A stretch of DNA of 64,000 nt from Acanthacorydalis orientalis (Eukaryota; Arthropoda; Insecta; Megaloptera; Corydalidae), in contig CM068322.1 of NCBI GenBank assembly GCA_034766995.1, positions 5,793,589-5,857,588 of the forward strand, read 5' to 3'. Each line of letters opens with the position of its first letter. Position 1 is the first letter of the stretch. Made by a program: the position numbers and the translations under genes. Positions 1-12,363 of this stretch are shown piece after piece. The notes beneath the pieces were generated by a model. That model was given only the letters and a program-made list of their open reading frames with translations. It was not told the origin of the DNA and searched no databases.

Positions 1-589
1 ATGCGAAGTTTTTCTATAAATATCGCTATTTTTTATATAATTTTATAATTCCAATTCAACAATTTTGAACAAATTTATAAGGTATTCATTTTTTCCACAA
101 AAAACTATATTTATATGAATATTTAATTTTACTTTTCTAAATTTACTCAGAAAAATTGAAGAATCTCTAAAAAACAGGGATTTTGAATCAACAATTTGGA
201 TTTTTGTAGTTTTAATATATAAAATTTGAATAATAACTCGAATTGTTACAGGATTTTAACAAAACCTGATCTCAGAATCATTAGCGCTAAGTAATAGAGT
301 ATCTTTCAAGACTTCCAACAAGGCTATATATCTCGCTGTTTATTTTGGAAAATTTGTTAGTAGCCTGCTTTTTATTGGATGTCGTAGTCGATTTGCAGAC
401 TCCTTCGTTAGTCTTCTTTCCTCACCGCAAGTAATTTTAGCCGCTAGTGTTAATAATAGTATTTGGATAAATAGTAGTTTTTTTCAATCCACAAATGACT
501 GTGTTCGAACAGCTACATTAGACAGTTAGCTCGCTTTTCATTGAATAAACTCACCAATATGGTATTATATTGAATATCATATGTTTGTT
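1..589. other. AT-rich sequence, no feature recognised
   Basis: No ORF of note. The stretch from about 340 to 560 is less AT-biased than its surroundings and may belong to the relic-like segment that follows, but no family could be recognised in any frame. Confidence 0.4.
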
Positions 590-1910
590 AATATGACACC
601 TAACTACTTGGCCAGTTCCCTCTTGTGATTAAGGACTCATCGAGTACGTGGTTATTGACCTTGCATTTCCGAAATCACTTAGATCTGAACTATACTCGTA
701 GATTATTTTGCGTATTCGTATTTTTTTGTTGTCATACGGCAGCCCATATGACAACAAAAAAGTGCGAACCATTAAGGATATAATACGCTCCTTCGTGGAA
801 CGTCTGCCACTACTGCTCCGATGAATCACTCTGCCTCCAGAACTCAATCATTAAAAGTCACCAAATAGATCAAACTGTCAACAAGTACATGAACTTGTAG
901 AAAAGGGTGGCATTTCAGTCTTTGTTGAATGCTTTTAATATCGAAAAACATGATGTCGGTGTATCAACTCACATTAAATCCGTATGTGACGTATTCCATT
1001 AGACAGATAAGTTGGTGAATCGTTTTTTGACCCATTCTCAATTGCTCTAATTCGAAATAATCATCCATTTTGCGTCTATAAGAAGACCCATGATTGAAAA
1101 TCTGACTGTATATCTTACTCAGATTGGAGGGAAAGAAGATTGGATTCACGATGTGTCTTAACATATCGATCTTAACCTCACAATGATAACATCAGTTAGT
1201 TTACAGTATAGGACAAAATACCCGATACGATTACATTGAAGGTCTACCAAAAACACCACCATTCTCCCAAGAAAATGTTTCAGTGGATTATTTCCGATTT
1301 AGATTTTGTTGTTATTTTATATATAGTTCAATGCACGAATGATGACGGTGACATTTTTGGAGTTAATGAAATTACACAAATAGAATGATGGCATAGCAAG
1401 TTATCGTTGAAAAAAAGCCTCGACAAACTGTTTCACAGATTGGTAACCTTGTAATTATTTTCGAGTGCAATACATCTAGATCGACACTAGGTTAACCTAC
1501 GCGTATATATTCACGGAAATAAATAATTTTTTACACGGCCATTATTCTGTTGTACCTTTAATTATCCCGGTATTTGGTTATTTATTCCTTAACTTTACCA
1601 TTAAGAAACTTAAATAGTATGTGGTTATCCGGATTACGAATCTGCTACCATATCTATTCCTAGTCCTATTTCTTTTTTCGAATTTATTAATGATAGTTGG
1701 TGGTATGGTGGTAACTTTTCTAGTTAACTTTGACTGTAACTGTCCTAGTTGATCGTGATTTGTAACTGATTCAAATGATTTTCTTCTTTCGGCATACATT
1801 CTACAGTCGATGTGGCCGCAAGGATCAATTCACCCATCGATTCTCTCTCAGTATCAAACCCAGTCGATCCGACTGAGAAACTGTAGATGAAGTGTGATGT
1901 AAAGTATTAG
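590..1910 (-). other. Coding-like but broken segment of unknown origin
   Basis: This 1.3-kb stretch is visibly richer in G+C and less repetitive than the DNA that follows. On the minus strand it holds three short open frames (629-847, 964-1164, 1578-1799) separated by stops. A further readable minus-strand run just upstream of the third begins near 1890 and includes GFDTERESMGELILAATSTV. None matches a protein family I recognise. The pattern fits an old mobile element or host exon that has decayed, but that is inference. A 17-base match to the Harbinger-type element at 19297-19943 lies at 1867-1883, so part of it may come from a related DNA transposon. A perfect hairpin lies at 722-761. Confidence 0.3.
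722..761. repeat. Perfect 15-bp inverted repeat with 10-base loop
   Basis: TTTTTTGTTGTCATA at 722-736 is matched exactly by its reverse complement at 747-761, around a GC-rich loop (cggcagccca, 737-746). Such a perfect stem is unusual outside TA tracts. It lies inside the small minus-strand frame 629-847, where it would sit in the middle of the reading frame. Confidence 0.85.
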
Positions 1911-3487
1911 TTGGGATTTATATGTTTTTGTTGAACTGGCTATATTAATTGGAATATTTACCAGTAATGTTTATGGCAAATCTAATTATCTGAAAGATAT
2001 CTCACTTGGTGTGTAATTAGATGTACCGATTGGATGAGATTCTATACTCTTCACTTATTTTTATCAAAAAATAAGTAACTTTTAGTTTAGAGTAGGATAA
2101 AATGATCCATCTTTCGCTATTAATAAACTTACGAAAATAATTTTCCAACATCAGTATTTATATTGAGGGCTTGTATTTTTTAAATAATAACTTAACAAAC
2201 ATATGCACTAAATTTGTAAAAAAAATGTTTAACAATACCTTGTATACATTTAAAGTGTAATAGCATGGGAAAATTTTAAAGTAATATCCAAATAAGTAAA
2301 ATATTATTATAACATTGAAAAGTGACACTCTAGTGATAGTTTTAGAGGAATTTATCTATGAAGAACTACTAGTTACTAGCTTTATTTTAACACACATATA
2401 GTATGGTCTCAAAAAACTCCATTTCCTTCCACATTCTAAAACACGTGGTGCAAATTATGCAACAAATATACCCATAATATGCCAATTTTTTATTTTGTGT
2501 CTGTTTTATTTCAGAAATGTATAGTTATAATAACGATCTACAAATTTATTAACATCTGTCTTTTTTTTTGTAGGAGATTCAAAAATAAGATTTATGCAAA
2601 TTGAAGCTATGCTATATGAAAACTGAAAGATAATATCAGAATTAAAATCTTAAGTATAATAGGGAACTTGCAGTAGAAGGTAATGTTGAATGTCGAGCGA
2701 CATATAGAGATTAGCCTGAAATGAGTAAAGCTTTGAATATACATTGGTGTACTTTGAAGATAATATCTGAGGGATGTTATCTTCGAACAACGATTATACC
2801 ATATAATTCTTTAATGTGTAGTTTAGTATTATATAACATTAAATAGTATGTTTTAAATTATAAATCGTCTAATTGTTTCTGGCACCTAAGAAACATTATT
2901 TTACGATTCAAATATAAATTATATAGTTGATCAGAAAATCTAAACTGACAATCAATCGCGTAAATCGTACCTGGAACTTCCGATTTCACTGACTTATCTT
3001 GAAACCAATAAAGATTCAAACTAATTACAATTAAAACTCGCCGAGTATGAGTCCCCGTCATGATTACATTGAATTTCTGAAAGAAGTATAGCGATTTGTT
3101 CACGTGATAGAAGAAAAATTATTTAATCTTAATTTCAGTTTGTTTTTTTTTTTTTTTTTTGTAAAACAGTACATACAGCGGAAATTGTTAATAATATTTG
3201 CAAATTTTATAGAGTTTTATTTTATTTAACAGAATAATTATATTAGAGAATAATAATTATATTATTTTATTTAATAGATAAATTTAAACGAAGATTATAT
3301 TTTCAAATAAAATGTTATTAATTGCATGAAACTATTGATCAGAAATATTTAATGAAAATTTTATAAAAAAAAAACAGAAAAAAGGAACCCATGGTTAAGC
3401 TCGTACCATAATTTTATTATTAAAATTAACAAATTAAAACTTAAAAACTTTATTTATTTTTCTGATGTTAATTGGTGTATAAAAGAT

Positions 3488-3542
<55 letters not shown>

Positions 3543-4449
3543 GCTTAAACGAATAATTTTATTTTTGGACATTAATGTCAGTAAAAAAGTGACATAAAAA
3601 ACATTAAAAACATTTCTAAAAACTTATATTAATAAATAAGTACCAAGTACACTAGAAATTATTTTTTTTTCATTTCGATTGAGAATTCTAATGGAAGAGT
3701 GGTTATTGTTTTATATCGTGGTGGTAAAACAGCTATTATGTATATATTTGTGCTGTTTAGTGTAATTAGTTGACGTTCTAATTTTTATGTTTTTTTTTTT
3801 ACCCAAGTAAATTATTGTTACAAACTTCCTAAAAGGGATAGTTTCTACAAAATAAAATTTTAAATTTTCTTTTAAAAATCGAGAAATAAAGTGTAAAGTG
3901 TAATTGATGGAAAAAAATTATTTAATACCGGAAAAGTTATTTAATGTGGAAATATGAAGGACGACAGCTGTAATTATGTTTATCAAATATAATGTTTTTG
4001 TTTTCAATCACACATTTGAGTGATGCTCTATACAAAATAAATAGTAAATTATTCATGAAGACCTAAGTTATTGCAATGGAATATGTTTGGAACGTTGGTT
4101 TAGGAGATGCATGTAAAAGCTTGGTGGGAGTTCTATTATACTGTAATAAGTAAATGTATAATATTATATTTACACAAATGTAAAATATATCGTCTTTACT
4201 GAATAAAAATAAACTTAGTAACTTCATAAAATGTTCATATTCATAAATTTCTGTCAGACATGATTTGTGGAAACTTTGAATACTGTCTTGTATACAGATA
4301 AGAAGTGCGTGTAGAACAAGTCATACAAATCATTAAGAGTAAAATGTAAACCATAGCCTTGAACGTAGAATAAATGTTATTTAGGGAAAAAGATGAGAAA
4401 TCTAGAGTCTAGAAAGAAAAATAAATAGCATTATATCATGGAAAATAAT
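1911..4449. other. AT-rich sequence, no gene seen
   Basis: No coding signal and no transposon ends were recognised. It holds a poly-T run at about 3143-3160 and the (TA)n tract at 3492-3539. The small frame at 2858-3103 (minus) has no recognisable motif. Confidence 0.5.
3492..3539. repeat. (TA)n microsatellite
   Basis: Uninterrupted TA dinucleotide run of about 48 bases. Confidence 0.95.
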
Positions 4450-4454
4450 ACCCT

Positions 4455-4640
4455 CTATCCAGGGGTTAAAGATATTTATTCAGGACTATTATAATCGGCA
4501 TTGCGGCTAAATTCACCTCTGTAAATAAATATATTTTTTACTCTACAACCCATAAAAACGGTTCTGATCTAAACTGCTTAATAAATCATCATTGATCAGT
4601 TTTGACTGTTGCTTATGTGCATTTCCTTTTGTTTGTGTAA
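4455..4640 (-). repeat. Dispersed repeat family R1, copy 1
   Basis: Read on the minus strand, this copy shows the family's ordered motifs: an AACARTCAAAA-type box, a TGATCAATRATSATTTATT box, a TTTTTATGGGTTGTAG box (consensus TTTTTGTGGTTTGTGG), an AAAAAATATATTTATTT box and a final GCAATGCCGATTATAAT box (consensus GTGCCAGAAGTATATT). No coding capacity. The family is described under 33005-33165. Confidence 0.55.
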
Positions 4641-5363
4641 TGAAAAAAATATTCATTTGTGAAATTATTTAATCAAACTTTGTGGATTGCAGGTATAGTA
4701 TACTTAAAACATTATTTTAAGAATGAAAATCTAATAATTTTAAATATCAACTTAAACTAGTTAATTATTTTTTATTAATTATTAATGTTATTAATATTTA
4801 ATGTTTTAATTCATACTAATCACCAATAAACTACTTCTAGGCAAACTTATCCACTATATTAACAAAGTTTGTTGGGATGAAACCTGACCCGGTCATTTCG
4901 ATATGCTTTGCTCATACAACAGTAAACAAAAAATATTTTGCTTTTATTTCCCTTTAGAGAAAATTCCATTGTTAATTGCAGCGTTTACGGAATTCAAACT
5001 ATTAACTAATGTACGATATCCCTTCATACCACTACTGCATTGTTCACAAAGACAACTTGGTTGCATTTTTTTTTCATTTTGTTCACCAGATAGTACATCA
5101 ACATTCTAGGTTTCCCAATAATTACTAACTTTTTAAATGATAACTATTACAAAAAAATTATATATGTTTCCAATATGCTAACATCTCTTTTTCTAAATAT
5201 TATTTGTACTCTAAATAAGTAAATGTACACTTGATTAATATAAATGCAACATAGCATAGTTTTAATTTTAACTGTTTCTATTTTTGAATATTAACATGAT
5301 TATTGATCATTTTTAAGCCGATAAATTTAAAATTGGTTTAGATTAATTATACTGTGATTATTC

Positions 5364-5398
<35 letters not shown>

Positions 5399-5835
5399 CT
5401 TACAGTAATATTATTTTCTGTTGCAGAATTACATTTTATAATCAAGTTAGCATGAATGTATTAATTCAACATTAATTAATTTCAAAACCATGGTATGTTT
5501 TTAAAACAGTTCAAAAAGTACATTAGTAGAAATACAGTCAAGTATATTTTTATGCGGTAGATACGTTCCACTGAAAATCACATATAAAAAATTCGCACAA
5601 AAAAGACATAACTTATGTTAAACAATTAGGGATACATTCCATAATTTTCTAAGAGCGCATAAAACAAAAACAATAAGTTAAAATGTACCAAAAATAGCAT
5701 ATAAAAGTTTATAAACATTTATGAAAATAAGAGTAACTAAAAAAATTCTTCGAAAATCTGAAAGAAATTGATATAAAACATAAATAAATTTGTTCTAAAA
5801 TTTTATTCATTTAGTTTTATTGAAAAGTAATAATT
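4641..5835. other. AT-rich sequence, no gene seen
   Basis: Contains the (TA)n tract at 5365-5397. The plus-strand frame 4903-5109 has no known motif and is treated as chance. Confidence 0.5.
5365..5397. repeat. (TA)n microsatellite
   Basis: Uninterrupted TA run of about 32 bases. Confidence 0.95.
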
Positions 5836-5842
5836 CTTTTTA

Positions 5843-6490
5843 CATTTCTTGATAAGAATAATTGTCACTGTCTGACGATGTTCGGCACCATTTGCAAACT
5901 TGTGTGAAATCATTTTCATCACTAGAAGAGATAGTCAGTGCATCAGATCTGCATGGTAAAGACAATGATTCTTTACAAACAGAATTAGTGTCAATTTCAC
6001 CTTTTTTCTGTGTTGATTTTTTTCCTCCTACAATGTAATCAGTGATTAAACTTTGCGATGATGATTTTACTAATTGTTTATGCAATTCGCGTTATCCAGA
6101 CATACAATTCTTCAGCTCACTTTGGAATTTGAAGGCTCGTTCAGAATCTGTATGATGAAAAGAAAATGATTTTCCAATTTATTGAAAAGTTGAAGACCTT
6201 CTCGAATTATATTTGCAGTGAGGGAGATAGGTTTTTTCCGCTTTACTATCGTTTTCTGGTCTTCGACGATATCTAAATTTATATCAATAATATCATCGTC
6301 ACTTAAGGCATCCACAAGCAATTCGTCGACATCATTCTGGCTAAAGTTATCGAAATCTTCTCCATCAATTTCATGTATCAATGTAATGAATCGAGCAGAT
6401 AATGTCGATGTTTGAATGTTGCACAGTTTATAACATATCCAGGCCAAGCTGCTTTCCAGCAGGCATTTAAAGTTTGTGGTCTCATTTTAG
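5843..6490 (-). pseudogene. pogo/Tigger-type transposase, C-terminal relic
   Basis: Reading the minus strand from about 6490, the first frame gives PQTLNACWKAAWPGYVIN, which resembles the NxCWKxxWP motif that closes the DDE domain of pogo/Tigger and Jerky transposases. After a frameshift comes an acidic stretch (VDELLVDALSDDDIIDI), then a frame with SERAFKFQSELKNCMSG, and finally KQLVKSSSQSLITDYIV. The order (CWKxxWP, acidic linker, S-x-x-F helix, tail with a TSLxxFF-like motif) is that of the C-terminal quarter of Tigger-like transposases, which are cut-and-paste enzymes related to CENP-B and Jerky. At least two frameshifts are needed, and the HTH domains and most of the DDE core are absent. 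Terminal repeats were not found. A domesticated Jerky-like gene is a less likely alternative because of the frameshifts. Confidence 0.6.
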
Positions 6491-7839
6491 TGATAGAAGA
6501 TACAAAATGATTTCAACAGTCCGAAATAGAAAATTTTAAATTAAAAAATATAATAATTTACATTGTTTAAATAACGTACAGTTCATATGTAATGGGGAAT
6601 CCTGAATTTCCATGAAATATACACCGCATAACTTTAAAACCATATAAAAACAGGCTCGACTATATATTAATCATTATTACAATTTTGTTTGTGTTAAAAT
6701 TTAATATATACTAATGGAAAATGTAACTACAATATTTTGAACAAAACATTATTGTTAAGAAAATATGATAACGATCTGTCAATTAAAAATATTATTTTAC
6801 AAAAAATGTTAAGTGAAATTTGACATGGAATTAAATTCATAAATGTAAAACTGAAACTGACAGGTTTTTCCTACATTGTTGGGTACTAAATACTTCAAGT
6901 CGGATTGGCCTTTTAAAAAATAGATTTGAAAATATATTTGAAAATTTGGTTTGATAACTATTATAAACGTTTTAAAATTGTTCGATAGATAAAAAAATTA
7001 CAATTACGTTATCAGTAAATCAACTAATTAAACATATAGCAGTGATTGTATTTTATTAAACTGTATTTCAAAATCGACCTTAATATTTGATTGAAAAAAA
7101 ACAATTTTATTTTAATTCATTTCCGTTAATTAATGTCTCGTTTTAATTAATGTTTGCAGAAATAAAATGGAAAAATATCATGGAAAAGCTTTGTAAACCT
7201 TATAATGACACATATTTTATAAACACAGTGAGTAAAAATCTATACACATTATGTAAACACTGACAAACGTTTAAAATGAATGGCCGTTTCAACTACCCGT
7301 CAATTACTATTCGAATGAATTACATTACAGTCTAATTTTATATTATTAAATAAATTTACAAAACGATTTGAATTTTTATGCTTACATGTAAATGAATAAA
7401 TACTTATAAATAATTATTCACATATAATAAAAAAATTTTTCTACTTAAGAAAAAGTTTTATGTAAGAGAATTGTTCGGGGTATCATCCATACTTATTTTT
7501 TCACTCCTTATGGGGAAGTTTAATTATGAAGCCCACTTTTATCTTATATAATAGTGTATAAATAATGTATAATGTCTGTAATATATTTTAGTATAACGGT
7601 AGAATTATTTTCTTTTCGAAACTTATGCTACATTAAACTTATACAAAATTAATTTGTTTTGTTAACATTTGTATTTATTCGTAATAAATATGAAACATTT
7701 TGCATTGGAAAATATTAAATTTTCTTTTAAGAAGAAAACTTTAATTAATTTTTTCTAGAAATCACTTGAATGCTTGTTTCTATTACAAGGCTTATAAAAT
7801 CACTATCATTAAAAATTAATATTGATTTATTAGAAAATG

Positions 7840-7885
<46 letters not shown>

Positions 7886-8508
7886 GTATACATCTGCATA
7901 TATATATATATATATATATAGTATCTAGCGTGAGGCAAAATATTCAACCAAAGTTTTCGTAGTAATTGTTATGTTTGTTCCACTGAATAATTGGTAATAA
8001 CAAAACTGAATATTTACATTTAACGAACTATTTATAAATTTCAATTAATAATGAAACCACTAGTTATTGTTGGTAGATAATATTTTATTATACAATGTTA
8101 TTATATGCATTGGTAGACAGAAGAATAAAAGTTATAATAATTGACTTTAAAAAAAATTTAGATATGAATTTGTAGAATTTTTTATTATAAATATAAAAAA
8201 AATATGTGAATGTTCTTCATAAATTGTCATAAGTATTATTTGAGCTATTTTGTTTAATATTTTTATTCTTGAATTCAATTTTCATAAATAATTTTATTTA
8301 TAAAATTTTGTTTCTGATTAAATGACGTAAAATAAATTGACTATTAATTATATTTTTTAATCGCAAATAAAATTGTGTAACATTTTGAATATAAAAAAAT
8401 GCTTGTACATACCTTTTAAATTTCAATCAAGGAGATAATACGATCGAATGAAATGAATTAGCAAACATTAGATATAAATAACGGTAAAGGACAAATGTCA
8501 TAAAATAT
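6491..8508. other. AT-rich sequence, no gene seen
   Basis: No coding or transposon signal recognised beyond the compound TA tract at 7842-7921. The segment at about 7475-7550 is slightly richer in G+C, with nothing identifiable. Confidence 0.5.
7842..7921. repeat. Interrupted (TA)n microsatellite
   Basis: Two TA runs (7842-7880 and 7899-7920) separated by an 18-base imperfect stretch (catatgtatacatctgca). Confidence 0.95.
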
Positions 8509-9052
8509 ATTCCGATTGTAAAATATGTGCGGTTTTTGTTTTATAACTACTAACCTTAATTTTTTTCAATAAATATGTCGTGTCACCGTATTCATGTTCA
8601 TATCATTTTAAAGTGCATTTTTCGGTATGTATTTTGGCAACATCAACTTTGGTTTAATTATTAATTTTACTTCAAATTGTATTATTGAATTAAATATTTA
8701 AAAGTAGCAAATAAGAGCATTTTTTGTATGAGTTCAAAACGGGTGGTAAAGTAACAGAAACTACTCGTAAAATAAACGATGCTTTTGATGTGAGTACTGT
8801 TAATGAACGTACGGTGCAACAGTGTTCACAAGTACAAAAGCCTTGAAAATGAAGGTCTCGGATATCCTTCTTCAGTTCAGTTCATAACGACTAACTTAAG
8901 GTGTTAAATCAGAACCACGCACAACAATGAGAGATTGCACAAAAGTTAAGCATTAGTCATCCAACAGTTCAGGACCATTTAAAATGACTTAAACTGAAAA
9001 ACGTATATGAATTTTAAGGTCATAACCCGTAATTATTTTACTACCAACCAAA
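8509..9052 (+). mobile_element. Mariner-derived non-autonomous element, copy A
   Basis: The right end reads ...CCCGTAATTATTTTACTACCAACC, close to the family terminus (CAATTATTTTCCTACCAACC). The left end is decayed but keeps TGCGGTTTTTGTTTT at about 8527. The interior translates as the N-terminus of a mariner transposase: FLYEFKTGGKVTETTRKIND, then SLENEGLGYPSSV after frameshifts, then SHPTVQDHLK, which is the second helix-turn-helix. Immediately after it the sequence runs into the right terminal repeat, so the catalytic DDD domain was never present in this copy. Length is about 0.54 kb against about 1.3 kb for a full mariner. Copies B, C and D share the design. It would need a transposase supplied in trans to move. 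Confidence 0.75.
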
Positions 9053-9587
9053 TACTTAAGGAAGAATTAATAATGTCAAGGAAAATTTATTTGTTTTATT
9101 AAAAATAATACAGAAACTTTTTTTACTCTAAATTTTTATTATTGATCAGTGAAGTAAAATTACTCCTTTTTTACACTTTTTTAATACAAATTATTTACTA
9201 TATTATTGTACACTTTTCTCATAAAGAAATTATTAGTTTCTTTTAATTTTTGTTTTTAATAAAGTATCTTTATTTTCGTTACGATTATCAATTGGGAATT
9301 TATAATCTAAATCAATAAAATTACAAACATACATAAAAATAAACAATATATTTAAATGAATTTCAACTACAAATTAACAATTTTTACTTACAAAGAATAC
9401 TTCATTTTTATTGGCTATTATTAGAAAATCCATGCATAGAAAACTAAGTATATCATTTAATAGGTCTCTTGAAAAACTTTCTTCTGAACAAGAATAACAA
9501 CGAAAGAGGAAGTGAAGAGATTGCTCGTTTTAGATAAAGGCAATGAAGAGATTACGACTTTTATATACACAAACACACACAGTCTGA

Positions 9588-9590
<3 letters not shown>

Positions 9591-9639
<49 letters not shown>

Positions 9640-9645
9640 TATATA
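9591..9645. repeat. (TA)n microsatellite
   Basis: TA run of about 55 bases with one C interruption near its end. A short CA run lies just upstream (about 9569-9580). Confidence 0.95.
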
Positions 9646-10080
9646 AGTTTGAATTTCTTACTTGATATGATTTTTACACGTATAATATATTACCGAGCTT
9701 ATTTAGCGAATAATCAGATTAAATAAGAAGTGGATAAATTAGTGGTTTGGAGATATGAATTTGAGAGATTATAACTAGTGTTAGTGGTGCAGATAAGTAT
9801 CTTAATGTAACAGAATAATTGTTGGTGTAAAATATATTACAGTAGGAAGATAATGATGGTGATTTATAGTACTTAGCACAATAATTTATTTATAGTTGTA
9901 AATAAATAAAGAGGATTTAATTATAATAATTATTCAGTGTAATTCACATAAGAATTATAAGAAAATTTTATTTTTATGTAAAGTAATACAGAGTTTTTCA
10001 ATAAGGACGTAATTTTTAAATTTGAAACAAAACACACCATTTATGCTGAAATTTCAAATTTATGTTGTTTTTATTTCAAG

Positions 10081-10084
<4 letters not shown>

Positions 10085-10131
<47 letters not shown>

Positions 10132-10140
10132 TATATATAT
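10085..10140. repeat. (TA)n microsatellite
   Basis: TA run with a single G interruption at 10130. Confidence 0.95.
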
Positions 10141-10541
10141 CAATATTAAGATTGATGAGATTCTTTTTGAAAATTCGAATTCGCCACGAGTTGGAACTGA
10201 AAATAATTTCGGAACGAACAAATGTTTAATGTGATAACAGAGCAATAAATCATGAAAAAAACAAGTTTAACATTTTACCCACATGAGAAATCGGATTTGA
10301 ATATTTCCGTTGCGGTGAAATCAATTTATATCATGAAGGATTCCCGAAACTATTGACATGCGAGAACCGTCAAATTGGCACGTATGTATATATACATACT
10401 TATTACTTTATTCAGAAACAGTACATGATATTATAGACATCAGTCACGCAAACAATAAATTTGATACCACATGTAAATGATAAATGGAAAGAGACGGACT
10501 TATTTTTTCATGCACTAAATCGAACGCTTTTTCAAGATTGC

Positions 10542-10544
<3 letters not shown>

Positions 10545-10587
<43 letters not shown>
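10545..10587. repeat. (TA)n microsatellite
   Basis: Uninterrupted TA run of about 43 bases. Confidence 0.95.
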
Positions 10588-10590
<3 letters not shown>

Positions 10591-11456
10591 AAAAAAAATG
10601 TATATAATGGTACCAACATTTCGTCTGATACAATAACTATAAGAAATACCATACATTGTCAAAACTGAAAAAAATTGTAAAGACTGTTTGATTATTCATC
10701 GTATGAAATATGTGTTTTCTCAAAACTATTTTTCCATTTTAGTTTCATCTTTTACTCACATATATTTATGATGGCAATTCTCAATTTTTCAGTTACATAG
10801 AACTGACAGTAATATTTGACGACGTGGTTCAGCTCCCACGTAACGTCTCTTGTATGTAAATATTTTACGAACATAACGAATGAGAATGATTTGTCACGTT
10901 CCATGTTCCAATCTATCAAACTATATCAGAGACTGTCAATTTGTACATAGAAAAACATTTTTCTAGTTTGAAATATCGGCAACGTATTAGGGAAAAATGC
11001 AATATGTACAGAAGTACGGGTGGTAATTTGTTTCATTTATATTCATATTTAAAGTTCATATTTCAACAAAATAATTAAAATTTTAAATATTATATTAAAT
11101 TATGAGATGTTTTTGATTTATCACCAATTATTTATCATTTATTTACTATAATAATATTAAATTATTAGTTATAAAATTAAAAGTTTAGAGGAAATGAATT
11201 AATTTTATTTAAAAGAACAAACAATTTAATATCTTAGAGAAAATTAAATATATTTTGAAATTTATATTACTTCTCGTAAAACAATTATATGTTGTGATAA
11301 ATTAAATAAGTGAAAAATAAATATATTTGAATTTTTTCTTATGTAAGGAAGAGATAGTACGTTTGAAAATATTCTTATTGCTTCAATAAAGATGTTATTT
11401 GTATAAAAAATTACAAAAACACTTTCCTTTAGAGGAATATCTATAGAAATAATTTA

Positions 11457-11458
<2 letters not shown>

Positions 11459-11489
<31 letters not shown>
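11459..11489. repeat. (TA)n microsatellite
   Basis: Uninterrupted TA run of about 31 bases. Confidence 0.95.
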
Positions 11490-11493
<4 letters not shown>

Positions 11494-11668
11494 TTAAAAA
11501 AATATATATTTGATAACAGGATGTATACACCTGGGAGCACAATTGAAGAAGTCCTTAACATATATTACACTCACATTAAGAAAAATATATAAGAGATAAT
11601 AGAGCATTTTTCTTTGTAATATTTTTTCGTGATAATTTCAGATTAATTTTCTTAAACACTTTCAATTA

Positions 11669-11689
11669 ATATATATATATATATATATA
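11669..11689. repeat. (TA)n microsatellite, short
   Basis: TA run of about 21 bases. Confidence 0.9.
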
Positions 11690-12129
11690 GAAAGACCATA
11701 AAATAATATTCCAATGTATTATATTTTGTTCATAAAAATTTAAGTTCTGCAAAATAGTTCTGTGCAGTCTGGTGCAAAATCATTTTTTGTTTTTGTACTA
11801 TTGGGACTTGCCTATATTATTTTTATTTTTCTGTGATTTTTTTCTAATTCAAAACATCCTATTTTGTTTCTTTGGTGTTTCTTTCATTATCCTTGATCTT
11901 GCTATCTTTTTATTTAACATTTGGAAAGACAAACTTTTGAGAATGGTGTAATTTCTTTTAGAGTATAAGAAGCAGATGCTGCATTACTGTTTTCTTAATA
12001 AGGAGTTTGTACTCTAGTTGGTTCAACTTCTGATTTGTCTGTTAGAAAGTCGAGTTAAACCATCAAAAACTCTATTAAAGTGGCTAGTTTTCTTTTTTTT
12101 TGAAATGTTTGAATAATTTGTTTTATGAC

Positions 12130-12189
<60 letters not shown>
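12130..12189. repeat. (TA)n microsatellite
   Basis: TA run of about 60 bases with one A insertion near the start, ending about 175 bases before a Harbinger element. Confidence 0.95.
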
Positions 12190-12192
<3 letters not shown>

Positions 12193-12363
12193 TAATTAGA
12201 GCTGATATATAATATATAATTTCTCACGTCCTGAAATGTATGTATTCATCTACAGCAATAGATATTTTTGATTAAAAAGAGAGATAGACAGCGTGTTTGT
12301 TTGGGGGGAGGGTGTAATCAACGCCTTGTTCTTTCTTACAAATAAGTTTACTAAAAAGACAGT

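Larger units (their letters stand above)
9053..12360. other. AT-rich, TA-tract-rich sequence, no gene seen
   Basis: Six (TA)n tracts are listed separately. The frames at 10022-10245 and 10444-10662 run through TA tracts and are artefacts of (IY)n translation. The segment 10790-11010 is a little richer in G+C, with nothing recognisable. Confidence 0.5.

Noticed and set aside
6218..6415. 65-codon plus-strand frame
   Set aside because: Antisense of the acidic linker of the pogo/Tigger relic (serine-rich complement of Asp/Glu codons).
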